A DNA stretch of 64,000 bases from Bacteroidaceae bacterium. GTDB taxonomy: Bacteria; Bacteroidota; Bacteroidia; Bacteroidales; Bacteroidaceae. Made by a program: the position numbers and the translations under genes. The notes under the pieces are model-generated. The model had not been told where the DNA came from, did not search any database, and saw only the letters and a program-made list of their open reading frames with translations. Shown in pieces: positions 10,442 to 18,468 of the stretch; the first letter of the stretch is position 1, and the number at the start of each line of letters is the position of its first letter. The stretch is from assembly GCA_017470525.1 (NCBI GenBank), contig JAFUYM010000009.1, positions 39,426-103,425 on the forward strand, in the 5' to 3' direction.

Positions 10442-11290
10442 ATGAAAATCAAGACATTATTAGTGGCAGCCGCCATGATGGCTACTGCAAATGTGTGGGC
10501 ACAGTCTCCAGAACCGTTTCTTACCGACGAAACCCGTCCTGACGGAAGAGGATGGATTCTTCCTCCCCCATCCACCACGGGAGGTGAGTTTGCCAACGAC
10601 TTTTACTATTACCAGTGGGGCAAAGAGCAGCGCGAAGAGGAATGGGTATCCGAATGGGCCCTTTGGGATGAGGGTACTGACCTCTCCCATGTGTTCGGTG
10701 CCAGTATGGACATCCCACTGACGCATGAAACCACACCAGAGATTCTGAAGCTGGCTGAGTCTGCCACCTCCGACGCACATCTGGCGAACAAGGCGGTGAA
10801 AAACTTCTACCAGCGCAAACGTCCTTTCGCCACCTTCAATGAGCCATCGCTGAAGCCTGAAGAGGACGAGGAAGAGGCAACGACCTTCAGCTATCCTTCG
10901 GGCCACTCGTCACGTGGCTGGATGTATGCACTGACACTGGCTACCGTCGCCCCCGAATGCACAGAAGAGCTGATGCTTCGTGCCCGCATCTATGCCTTAC
11001 ACCGTGTGGTGTGCGGACACCACTGGAAGAGCGACATCGATGCTTCGCTGATGCTCACCGCTGGTATCTTCGCCAATGTGGTGGTGACAGAGGCTTATCA
11101 GGAACAACTGAAGAAAGCCCGTGAGGAGTACCAGAGAATCAAGAATGGAGAATCGACACCCGCAGAAGCACCTGCCGCCAATGAAGCCAAGGAAAGAACA
11201 CCCATCTACGACATGCAGGGTCGTGTCCTCAATGGGGAACCCACCTCAAAGGGCGTGTACATCCAGGATGGTGTTAAGTTTGCGAAATAG
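10442..11290 (+). CDS. Secreted PAP2-family (class A-like) acid phosphatase
   Basis: The product has 282 residues with a cleavable signal peptide (MKIKTLLVAAAMMATANVWAQ region, AxA-Q cut). All three PAP2 phosphatase signature blocks are visible in order: K-x6-RP (KNFYQRKRP, near residue 120), PSGH (YPSGHSSRGW, near 152) and R-x5-H-x3-D (RVVCGHHWKSD, near 188). In this family the His residues form the phosphoenzyme and relay, and the Lys/Arg residues bind phosphate, so it should remove phosphate from a range of esters in the periplasm or outside the cell. After the catalytic domain there is a charged linker and then a C-terminal tail, GRVLNGEPTSKGVYIQDG, like the tails of other secreted proteins here. 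That suggests export beyond the periplasm. It lies 39 bp after the small lipoprotein gene and may share its operon. Confidence 0.88.
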   Translation: MKIKTLLVAAAMMATANVWAQSPEPFLTDETRPDGRGWILPPPSTTGGEFANDFYYYQWGKEQREEEWVSEWALWDEGTDLSHVFGASMDIPLTHETTPEILKLAESATSDAHLANKAVKNFYQRKRPFATFNEPSLKPEEDEEEATTFSYPSGHSSRGWMYALTLATVAPECTEELMLRARIYALHRVVCGHHWKSDIDASLMLTAGIFANVVVTEAYQEQLKKAREEYQRIKNGESTPAEAPAANEAKERTPIYDMQGRVLNGEPTSKGVYIQDGVKFAK

Positions 11291-11342
11291 ATAGTTTATA
11301 TTGTTTATTGCGGCCAGCCGCCAAAGAAAAATAGATAAAAAA

Positions 11343-11507
11343 ATGAACAAGAAAGACTATCAGAAACCCTCAATATGGGTGGTGCGGTTTCAGTTTCCCC
11401 AGGGCTTCTTGTAAGCTTCTGGTGGCATCAAGGGCACACGCGTGGATTATGATACGGAATCGGATGAAGAGTGGGATGAAAAGGACAACAGCAGTATTTG
11501 GAATTAG
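11343..11507 (+). pseudogene. Small acidic-tail peptide gene interrupted by an in-frame TAA
   Basis: From ATG 11343 the frame reads MNKKDYQKPSIWVVRFQFPQ, then GFL, then TAA at 11412-11414. The same frame continues ASGGIKGTRVDYDTESDEEW and on to a TAG at 11505. The whole resembles a family of roughly 50-70 residue Bacteroidales peptides that begin K-K-x-Y-x-x-P and end in an acidic tail. An intact relative lies at 45423-45623 (KKQYVEAS). A single nonsense codon would account for the break. It may be a true pseudogene, a base-call error, or two short peptides. The function of the family is not known to me. Confidence 0.55.
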
Positions 11508-11522
11508 TTGGATGACAAACAG

Positions 11523-12848
11523 ATGAAAAAAATCATTCTTATATCTCTTTTGTGTACTCCTGTTCTCAGGGGTAGTGCTGACAGCCTGTTCGAACGATGA
11601 CAGCGAGTCGGAACAGACAACCACCAAGATAGAGGCTGGCAAGACGTATTACATGACGGTCAATGCCAAGAAGGGAGGAGACACCCGTGCCCTGACCCTT
11701 GATGGTTCTACGATGACGGTCACATGGGATACCGACGAGAACGTTTATGTTCAGTATGATGGGTCATGGTTCACGGGGAAATTGCATCCCACAGCCAATA
11801 GCAATGAGGCCTGGCTGAGTGGAGCCATCACCCCCGGCACGTCTGTCACTTTGCCTGCTGCCATGGTGACACTCCAGTTCCCCCGTCAGGACTTCGACTA
11901 TACGGAACAGGATGGAACGCTGAAGAAGATATCCACACACTATGACTATGCCACCACCACCGCAGAGATTACGGGGATAACAGAGGATTATCAGCTCATA
12001 GCCTCAGAGTTCGTGACATTCCAAAACCAGCAAGCCATCGTGAAATTCACTTTACAGGATGAGAAAGGTGATGCGCTTAATGTCTCAAGCTTACGCATCT
12101 CTGCCACCAATCTGAAGACAACAGACTCCAGCACGGGCGACATCACCATCCAACCTTCTTCTGCCACAAACGTACTGTTTGCAGCCCTCAGCGGCATCGA
12201 GGACACACAGGTCACCTTGACTGCCACGACCACAAATGGCACCTATTATGTCTATAGGAAGGATCGAGTCACATTCGCTGATGGGAAATATCGCCCTATC
12301 ACAGTGAAGATGCCCCCCTCTCGTATGGCGTAACCCTTGCCAACGTCAATCCGGGGCATATTGGCAGCGTTGTGGGAACAAATGGGCAGGTTTATCCGAA
12401 TGTCAGCGCAGCAGCAGCGGCAGGTACGACAGCTGTAGCCATGATTGCCTACGTATATAGAGATGACTCTGACAACATACACGGCCTTGCCATCGCGCTG
12501 GAAGATGAGAACACAACCATGAATCAAACAGCTGCCGCAACTGCCGCCTCAGGGCATATTTCTGTGATGGGTGCTACATGGCGACTTCCCAGCATTGATG
12601 ATTGGAAGAAGATGTTCAAGGGTTGTGGAAACGGTGCTTCCCTCAACGAAACAAGGGTGAACTACACCTGTTTCAATGCGAAACTGGTCTCGGCTGGTGG
12701 CACAGCAATCTTGGCTGGCACACAATATTGGTCTTCCTCTGAAAACTTCACTTATCTGTCATTCGATGGTACACAGGTGAACATGAGCAATACTGATGTT
12801 AATGAAGGGGTTTCATCTAACCACGTCCGTGCCTGCCTCGCATTCTGA
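11523..12848 (+). pseudogene. Fimbrillin-like lipoprotein with a C-terminal DUF1566-like domain, two frameshifts
   Basis: The ATG at 11523 is followed by seven A (11526-11532). Read straight through, the frame soon stops. Removing one A gives a textbook lipoprotein signal, MKKSFLYLFCVLLFSG, then VVLTAC with the lipobox Cys. That frame runs to 12333 through a roughly 250-residue beta-rich region resembling fimbrillin-like proteins (PRQDFDYTE, IVKFTL). At a run of six C (12313-12318) the homologous reading passes to a third ORF. Adding one C would join it as PPLSYGVTLANVNPGHIGSV into the segment ending at 12848, which holds WRLPSIDDW and YWSSSE, typical of DUF1566/major-paralogous domains. The two shifts compensate each other. 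They could be homopolymer sequencing errors, true decay, or slippage-controlled expression. Intact, it would be a surface lipoprotein of about 440 residues. Confidence 0.7.
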
Positions 12849-12934
12849 CCTTTTCGCTTTACCCATGAGCCTGCAGAGGCATCACTAAGGTGTCCACAAC
12901 CATGTTGAGGCGGTATCAAAAAAACGGCCTCTTC

Positions 12935-13023
12935 GACACCCCAAAAGCGGTGTGAGTCACACCGCCTTGTCGGTCTGAGTCACACCGCTTCGTCGGTGTG
13001 ACTCAGACCGTTTTTTAGGTGTT
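12935..13023 (+). repeat. Intergenic hairpin repeat with GAGTCA cores, copy A
   Basis: This lies in the 489-bp gene-free gap 12849-13337. The left arm at 12935-12963 holds GACACCCCAAAA then GGTGTGAGTCACACC. The right arm at 12994-13023 is its imperfect reverse complement, ending TTTTAGGTGTT. In between, TGAGTCACACCG is repeated. The same architecture recurs at 18345-18437 and 35963-36053. The rest of the gap shows no gene; the next promoter is at 13244-13274. Confidence 0.75.
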
Positions 13024-13243
13024 GGACGAGGGGGTATTCCTCCTTCCGTTTTGCCTGTTTTGACATAGCGTCTGTTTGGCTCCACATGTCCACGACATCC
13101 TCCTCCTGTTTCGTGCTTTGCGCTCTCTCAGCATTGTGCGCCATTGTCCAGCGTGTACATCAAGTGTAGTGGCTATTTGGGGAGGAAAAAACGGCGTGGA
13201 GAGGAAAAATGTGCCGCTGAATGAAATATTTTTCCCAAAAGGC

Positions 13244-13274
13244 TTTGGAGTTTCGGAAATTAAAGGTATTTTTG
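13244..13274 (+). promoter_or_regulatory. Promoter of frdCAB
   Basis: The -33 box TTTG at 13244-13247 and the -7 box TATTTTTG at 13267-13274 are 19 bp apart, matching the Bacteroidetes primary sigma factor pattern TTTG-N19-TAnnTTTG. Transcription would start near 13281, giving a leader of about 57 nt before frdC. Confidence 0.7.
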
Positions 13275-13337
13275 CATTTATCTTTTTGAGAAAAACAAAA
13301 ATCAACTCAATTAATAACTTAAATTCTTTAACATTTT

Positions 13338-14045
13338 ATGTGGTTAATCAACTCTTCAATCGGAAGAAAAGTGATCATGTCTGTGACAGGACTGGCGCTG
13401 ATTCTCTTCCTGACGTTTCATGGATGCATGAACGTAGTGGCACTCTTCAGTGCGGAGGCGTATAACCAGATTTGTGAATTGCTGGGCAGCAACTGGTATG
13501 CTATTGCGGCTACTTGCGGATTGGCTGCCCTGATGGTGATTCACATCATCTACGCCTTTATCCTCACCTTCCAGAACCGTAAGGCTCGTGGTAACAACAA
13601 GTATGAGATGACAGACAAGCCCAAGGCTGTGGAATGGGCAAGCCAGAACATGCTCGTGCTCGGCATCATCGTGTGCTTGGGTCTGTTGCTCCACCTTAAG
13701 GATTTCTGGGCAAACATGATGTGGGCTGAAATCGCAGGGCTGGAGTTGGACATTGCTCCAACGGACGGCTTTGGCTGGATTAAGTACACTTTCTCCAATC
13801 CGATTTTCGTCGTGCTTTATCTCATTTGGATTGTAGCCATCTGGCTCCACCTCACTCACGGTTTCTGGTCTGCTCTTCAGACGCTCGGTTGGAGTGGTCA
13901 CACTTGGTTCTGCCGCTGGAAGTACATCGGCTACATCTGGTCTACTGTGGTGATGGCAATGTTTGCCATCGTGGCGATTGCATTTGCTGTGTGCCCCGAC
14001 TGCCTCGGCGGTTGCGAGGGTAAGGTTGTTCCTTTCTGGATGTAA
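13338..14045 (+). CDS. frdC: Fumarate reductase/succinate dehydrogenase cytochrome b subunit
   Basis: The product has 235 residues with five predicted membrane helices, matching the single-chain cytochrome b558 membrane anchor of Bacteroidetes and epsilon-proteobacterial quinol:fumarate reductases. Candidate haem-ligand histidines sit in FHGCMN, VIHIIYAF, LLHLKDF and LHLTHGFWS. It anchors the FrdAB dimer on the inner membrane and passes electrons from menaquinol. The ATG at 13338 gives the usual MWLINSSIGRK start seen in this family. It is the first gene of frdCAB. The 86-bp gap before frdA holds a hairpin but no promoter I can see, so one transcript is likely. In a fermenting member of this group the complex reduces fumarate to succinate; the reverse direction cannot be excluded from sequence. 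Confidence 0.95.
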   Translation: MWLINSSIGRKVIMSVTGLALILFLTFHGCMNVVALFSAEAYNQICELLGSNWYAIAATCGLAALMVIHIIYAFILTFQNRKARGNNKYEMTDKPKAVEWASQNMLVLGIIVCLGLLLHLKDFWANMMWAEIAGLELDIAPTDGFGWIKYTFSNPIFVVLYLIWIVAIWLHLTHGFWSALQTLGWSGHTWFCRWKYIGYIWSTVVMAMFAIVAIAFAVCPDCLGGCEGKVVPFWM

Positions 14046-14064
14046 TAAAATTCAAAAATTGAAG

Positions 14065-14096
14065 AATTGAAGTCGCTAATGAGAAAAACTTCAATT
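14065..14096 (+). repeat. Hairpin between frdC and frdA
   Basis: AATTGAAGT at 14065-14073 pairs with ACTTCAATT at 14088-14096. Further TTCAAT and ATTGAA pieces on both sides extend the symmetry. No U-tract follows directly. It may stabilise or separate parts of the frd transcript; this is inference. Confidence 0.5.
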
Positions 14097-14131
14097 TTTC
14101 AATCCTTCAATTCTCAAATTCTAAAAACATT

Positions 14132-16114
14132 ATGGCTATCAATATCGATTCTAAAATACCAGAGGGACCAGTTGCTGAGAAGTGGTCGAACTATAAAGCA
14201 CACCAGCGTCTGGTGAACCCAAAGAACAAACTGAAGTTGGATGTCATCGTTGTTGGTACAGGTTTGGCAGGTGCTTCAGCAGCCGCATCTCTTGGTGAGA
14301 TGGGCTTCAACGTGCTCAATTTCTGTATTCAAGATTCTCCACGCCGTGCACACTCCATTGCTGCACAGGGTGGTATCAATGCAGCCAAGAACTATCAGAA
14401 TGACGGTGACTCGGTCTATCGTCTCTTCTACGACACCGTGAAAGGTGGTGACTACCGTGCTCGCGAGGCTAACGTGTATCGTCTGGCTGAGGTCAGCAAC
14501 TCCATCATCGACCAATGCGTGGCTCAGGGTGTTCCTTTTGCTCGCGAATATGGCGGCACACTGGCTAACCGTTCTTTCGGTGGCGCACAGGTGAGCCGTA
14601 CTTTCTATGCCAAGGGTCAGACAGGTCAGCAACTCCTGCTCGGTGCTTACAGCGCCCTTTCTGCACAGGTGAATGCCGGCAAGGTGAAACTCTACACCCG
14701 TTATGAGATGCTCGACGTGGTCATCATCGACGGCAAGGCTCGCGGCATCATTGCCAAGAACTTGGTGACTGGCAAACTGGAGCGTTTCTCTGCCAATGCT
14801 GTGGTGATTGCTACAGGTGGTTATGGCAACACTTACTTCCTCTCCACCAACGCCATGGGTTGCAACGTGACCGCTGCCATGTCATGCTACCGCAAGGGTG
14901 CTTACTTCGCTAATCCTTGCTACGTGCAGATTCACCCCACTTGTATTCCTGTTCACGGCGACAAGCAGTCAAAACTCACGCTGATGTCTGAGTCACTGCG
15001 TAACGATGGTCGCATCTGGGTGCCTAAGAAACTCGAAGATGCCAAGGCTTTGCAGGCTGGCACAAAGGAAGGTTTTGAGATTCCAGAGGAAGACCGTGAC
15101 TACTACTTGGAGCGTCGTTATCCTGCATTCGGCAACTTGGTGCCTCGCGATGTGGCTTCACGTGCAGCCAAAGAGCGTTGTGACAAGGGCTTCGGTGTGA
15201 ACAACACGGGTCTCGCTGTTTATCTTGACTTCTCAGAGTCTATCCAGCGTCTGGGCATTGACGTGATTCGTCAGCGTTATGGCAACCTCTTCGACATGTA
15301 TGAGGAAATCACCGACGTGAATCCGGGTGAGAAGCGTAAGACTGTGAACGGTGTGGACTACTACAACCCCATGATGATTTTCCCAGCCATCCACTACACA
15401 ATGGGCGGCATTTGGGTTGACTACGAGTTGCAGACTTCCATTCCGGGTCTCTTCGCCATTGGTGAGTGTAACTTCTCCGACCACGGTGCTAACCGTCTGG
15501 GTGCTTCTGCCCTCATGCAGGGTTTGGCTGACGGTTACTTCGTTCTGCCTTACACCATCCAGAACTACTTGGCTGACCAGTCCATTTGGCCTCGCATCTC
15601 TACCGATGCACCAGAGTTCGCCGAGGTGGAGAAGGCAACAGAGGAGCGCATCCAGAAACTCATGAACATCAAGGGCAAGCGTTCTGTCGACTCTATCCAC
15701 AAGGAACTGGGTCACATCTGCTGGGAGTACATCGGCATGGGTCGCACCAAGGAAGGTCTCGAAAAGGGTATCAAACTCATCGACGAACTCCGCAAGGAAT
15801 TTGACACCAACCTCTTCATTCCTGGCAGCCGTGAAGGTCTCAACGTGGAACTTGACAAGGCAATCCACCTCGACGACTTCATCACGATGGGTAAACTCAT
15901 TGCCTACGATGCTCTCTCTCGTGAGGAATCCTGCGGCGGACACTTCCGCGAGGAGCACCAGACCGAGGAAGGTGAGGCAAAACGTGACGACAAGAACTTC
16001 TTCTACGTAGGCTGCTGGAAGTATCAGGGCACCGACGAAAAGGCACCTGAACTCATCAAGGAGCCGCTCGAGTATGAAGCAATCAAAGTACAAACCCGTA
16101 ACTATAAGAACTAA
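14132..16114 (+). CDS. frdA: Fumarate reductase/succinate dehydrogenase flavoprotein subunit
   Basis: The product has 660 residues, the usual length for this subfamily. The FAD dinucleotide-binding motif [15 protein letters not shown] lies at 41-55. [14 protein letters not shown] at 74-87 contains the His that covalently carries FAD. The active-site region includes HPTCIP and, near the C-terminus, GGHFREEHQ with the substrate-binding Arg. It catalyses fumarate plus quinol electrons to succinate, or the reverse, on the cytoplasmic face, with FrdB relaying electrons to FrdC. It is separated from frdB by only five bases. No residue that I checked is missing. Confidence 0.97.
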   Translation: MAINIDSKIPEGPVAEKWSNYKAHQRLVNPKNKLKLDVIVVGTGLAGASAAASLGEMGFNVLNFCIQDSPRRAHSIAAQGGINAAKNYQNDGDSVYRLFYDTVKGGDYRAREANVYRLAEVSNSIIDQCVAQGVPFAREYGGTLANRSFGGAQVSRTFYAKGQTGQQLLLGAYSALSAQVNAGKVKLYTRYEMLDVVIIDGKARGIIAKNLVTGKLERFSANAVVIATGGYGNTYFLSTNAMGCNVTAAMSCYRKGAYFANPCYVQIHPTCIPVHGDKQSKLTLMSESLRNDGRIWVPKKLEDAKALQAGTKEGFEIPEEDRDYYLERRYPAFGNLVPRDVASRAAKERCDKGFGVNNTGLAVYLDFSESIQRLGIDVIRQRYGNLFDMYEEITDVNPGEKRKTVNGVDYYNPMMIFPAIHYTMGGIWVDYELQTSIPGLFAIGECNFSDHGANRLGASALMQGLADGYFVLPYTIQNYLADQSIWPRISTDAPEFAEVEKATEERIQKLMNIKGKRSVDSIHKELGHICWEYIGMGRTKEGLEKGIKLIDELRKEFDTNLFIPGSREGLNVELDKAIHLDDFITMGKLIAYDALSREESCGGHFREEHQTEEGEAKRDDKNFFYVGCWKYQGTDEKAPELIKEPLEYEAIKVQTRNYKN

Positions 16115-16119
16115 TCACC

Positions 16120-16884
16120 ATGGCTGAAAAAGTATTAAAATCATTCACAGTAAAATACTGGAAGCAGAATGGTCCGAAAGATGCGGGTCATTTTGAAGAG
16201 AAGGTAATGAAGGACATCCCTGGCGATACTTCATTCCTCGAAATGCTCGACATCCTCAACGAGCAACTGATTGAAGACGGCAAGGAGCCTTTCGTGTTTG
16301 ACCACGACTGTCGCGAGGGTATCTGCGGCATGTGCTCGCTCTACATCAACGGTACGCCTCACGGCAAGACCGAACGTGGTGCCACCACTTGCCAACTCTA
16401 CATGCGCAAGTTCAACGAGGGCGACACCATCACCATCGAGCCCTGGCGTTCAGCTGGTTTCCCTGTCATCAAGGACTGCATGGTGGACCGCACAGCGTTT
16501 GACAAAATCATTCAGGCTGGTGGCTACACCACCGTCCGTACAGGTGCTCCACAGGATGCCAACGCTATCCTCATCCCCAAGGAGGATGCCGACGAGGCAA
16601 TGGACTGCGCATCCTGCATCGGTTGCGGTGCTTGCGTAGCAGCCTGCAAGAATGGTTCTGCCATGCTCTTCGTATCGTCCAAGGTCAGCCAATTGGCACT
16701 CCTTCCACAAGGTCGCGTAGAGGCTGCCCGCCGTGCCAAGGCTATGGTAGCCAAGATGGACGAACTGGGCTTTGGCAACTGCACCAACACCCGTGCCTGC
16801 GAAGCCGTCTGCCCTAAGTGCGAGACCATTGCTAACATTGCTCGTCTCAACCGAGAGTTCATCAAGGCAAAGTTGGCAGACTAA
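16120..16884 (+). CDS. frdB: Fumarate reductase/succinate dehydrogenase iron-sulfur subunit
   Basis: The product has 254 residues. The plant-ferredoxin-type [2Fe-2S] cluster cysteines are C64, C69 and C72 (CREGICGMC) and C91 (TTCQLYM). The [4Fe-4S] motif [14 protein letters not shown] follows near residues 158-171. The second cubane region is [16 protein letters not shown]. It wires FAD in FrdA to haem/quinone in FrdC. A 10-bp perfect hairpin just after the stop (16908-16939) probably ends the operon. Confidence 0.96.
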   Translation: MAEKVLKSFTVKYWKQNGPKDAGHFEEKVMKDIPGDTSFLEMLDILNEQLIEDGKEPFVFDHDCREGICGMCSLYINGTPHGKTERGATTCQLYMRKFNEGDTITIEPWRSAGFPVIKDCMVDRTAFDKIIQAGGYTTVRTGAPQDANAILIPKEDADEAMDCASCIGCGACVAACKNGSAMLFVSSKVSQLALLPQGRVEAARRAKAMVAKMDELGFGNCTNTRACEAVCPKCETIANIARLNREFIKAKLAD

Positions 16885-16885
16885 A

Positions 16886-18217
16886 ATGATCTATACATTA
16901 TTTATATATAAGTGGCGGTTCTCACGAATCGCCACTTATTTGAATAAACTCCGCACACACAGGACAAAGCGATGGATGGCCCTGCTCATGCTGAGCATGG
17001 GAGTCCTCCATGCGGCAGCGCAACACGATGTCAACGCATGGCTCACGGATAGACTTGAAGCCGTAAGAGATTGGCGACAAGTAGATTACGAGACCATGAT
17101 GAACACTGCCCTATCGGACAAGGACGTAGATGCGCTCATAAGATGCTTGGTGGTCATCGAATATAACAAATCCATAGGAGCCGACAGCATGGCATTGGCC
17201 CTTATAGATTACGTTCTTGAAGAAGGAACAAACAACCGAATCAGGGGAGTGGTGGACTACCTGCTGAAGACCAAATACACGATGATGATGCGCCAAAACC
17301 GATTTGACGAAATCGAGAAGATGGCATGCTACATAGACAAACGCTGGCAAGACAATCTAGAATTGAAAAAGAAATCCGAGCATTGGCACAGGTTGGCAGA
17401 AGCAGGAAAAGACATTCAGCCCGTGAGAATCCACCGCCGAAAGAACGTCACCTCATTAGAACTGTACAGACAGGAAAACCACCCTCACTTCATCAATATA
17501 CACGCCCATGTCAACCAGACAAAAAATGGAAGATTCATCGTTGACACAGGAGTCACAACAAGCATGACACTCTATCGCCATGCGGCAAACGCGATGGGAG
17601 TGAGGCTGCTCCCCGACTCCACTGTCACCTGCTCCGCAAGTGCCCCCGACGTAGAATTTTCCATGCAAGCAGGAGTGCTGGACAGCCTTCAGATAGGAGA
17701 CATCACCCTATACAACCTCCCCGTATGGGTGTCAGACGAAGAAGTTCGCTACGATGCAGATGGATTTATCGGAACACCCGACCTCTCCCGGTTAGAATAC
17801 ATAGAGTTATCGTCAGACAGCCTCACCCTCCGCCATCCAGTCCCTACCCAGACAGATGACGTGAATTTCAGAATGAACGCTGGCGACCGAGGCGACCGCT
17901 GCATGATACTGGTCTGCACGTTAGACACACATCCCTTCTCTTTCCTGTTAGACACAGGCTGTGACAGTTTCATCCTTCCCTCTCAATACACCCACCACCC
18001 CAATGTCGTTGAAGCCCAAGTGGGAGGCCTGACTCTCCGTTTCCGTCATTTCGGCTCTCATGCCTTCACCCCCCATTCCGACTCCATCGGCATTTTTGGC
18101 GCACCCCTATTGGGTGCCTTCAAGAAGTTATGCATCAATTTCCGCGACTCCCATATCGACTACATTAAGAAAGAAGGTGTAGATGCAATAAAGTTTCAAA
18201 TCAAAAACAAAAAATAA
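16886..18217 (+). CDS. Retropepsin-like aspartic protease with two DTG motifs
   Basis: The product is a secreted protein of up to 443 residues. The first half is helical and unassigned. The second half carries two copies of the aspartic protease triad: FIVDTGVTTSMT (DTG at 220-222) and FLLDTGCDSFILPS (DTG at 356-358). Each lobe ends in a retropepsin-like segment (IGTPDLSRLEY; GIFGAPLLGAFKK). One chain may therefore form both lobes of an active site, where retroviral enzymes need a dimer. The start is uncertain. The ATG at 16886 lies two bases after the frdB stop but places the frd hairpin inside the gene. A TTG at 16940 or the ATG at 16976 gives a more normal signal peptide ending HAAAQ. The substrate is unknown; related Bacteroidetes proteins are annotated only as aspartyl proteases. 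Confidence 0.78.
   Translation: MIYTLFIYKWRFSRIATYLNKLRTHRTKRWMALLMLSMGVLHAAAQHDVNAWLTDRLEAVRDWRQVDYETMMNTALSDKDVDALIRCLVVIEYNKSIGADSMALALIDYVLEEGTNNRIRGVVDYLLKTKYTMMMRQNRFDEIEKMACYIDKRWQDNLELKKKSEHWHRLAEAGKDIQPVRIHRRKNVTSLELYRQENHPHFINIHAHVNQTKNGRFIVDTGVTTSMTLYRHAANAMGVRLLPDSTVTCSASAPDVEFSMQAGVLDSLQIGDITLYNLPVWVSDEEVRYDADGFIGTPDLSRLEYIELSSDSLTLRHPVPTQTDDVNFRMNAGDRGDRCMILVCTLDTHPFSFLLDTGCDSFILPSQYTHHPNVVEAQVGGLTLRFRHFGSHAFTPHSDSIGIFGAPLLGAFKKLCINFRDSHIDYIKKEGVDAIKFQIKNKK
16908..16939 (+). terminator. Hairpin terminator after frdCAB
   Basis: The perfect 10-bp stem ATAAGTGGCG / CGCCACTTAT has a 12-nt loop and starts 24 bp after the frdB stop. The trailing sequence is only modestly T-rich. It overlaps the possible 5' end of the protease gene, favouring a later start for that gene. 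Confidence 0.6.
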
Positions 18218-18344
18218 GTTTCTGCCTCCTATCGGTAAAATACTGCCCCTCAACAATAGTGCCGAATTTAAAAATAATCGTTCCAGTTCTTGGTTTTCAT
18301 TGCCGTTCGCTAAGAAGCAGAATTTATGTTCTTTTTGCTGCTTT

Positions 18345-18437
18345 CAGCACCTCAAAAGGGGTGTGAGTCACACCTATGGTACACGTGTGACTCAGACCTA
18401 TGGTACACGTGTGAGTCACACCCCTTTTGAGGTGTCG
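18345..18437 (+). repeat. Intergenic hairpin repeat with GAGTCA cores, copy B
   Basis: The outer arms CAGCACCTCAAAAGGGG and CCCCTTTTGAGGTGTCG are inverted. Between them is a 24-bp unit, GTGTGAGTCACACC plus TATGGTACAC, repeated about 2.5 times; the middle copy reads GTGTGACTCAGACC. It lies between the convergent ends of the aspartic protease gene and the gene at 18469, so it could end transcription from both sides. Confidence 0.75.
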
Positions 18438-18468
18438 AGTGAGGGTCTGGAGGGGAGGTGTCAATCTG

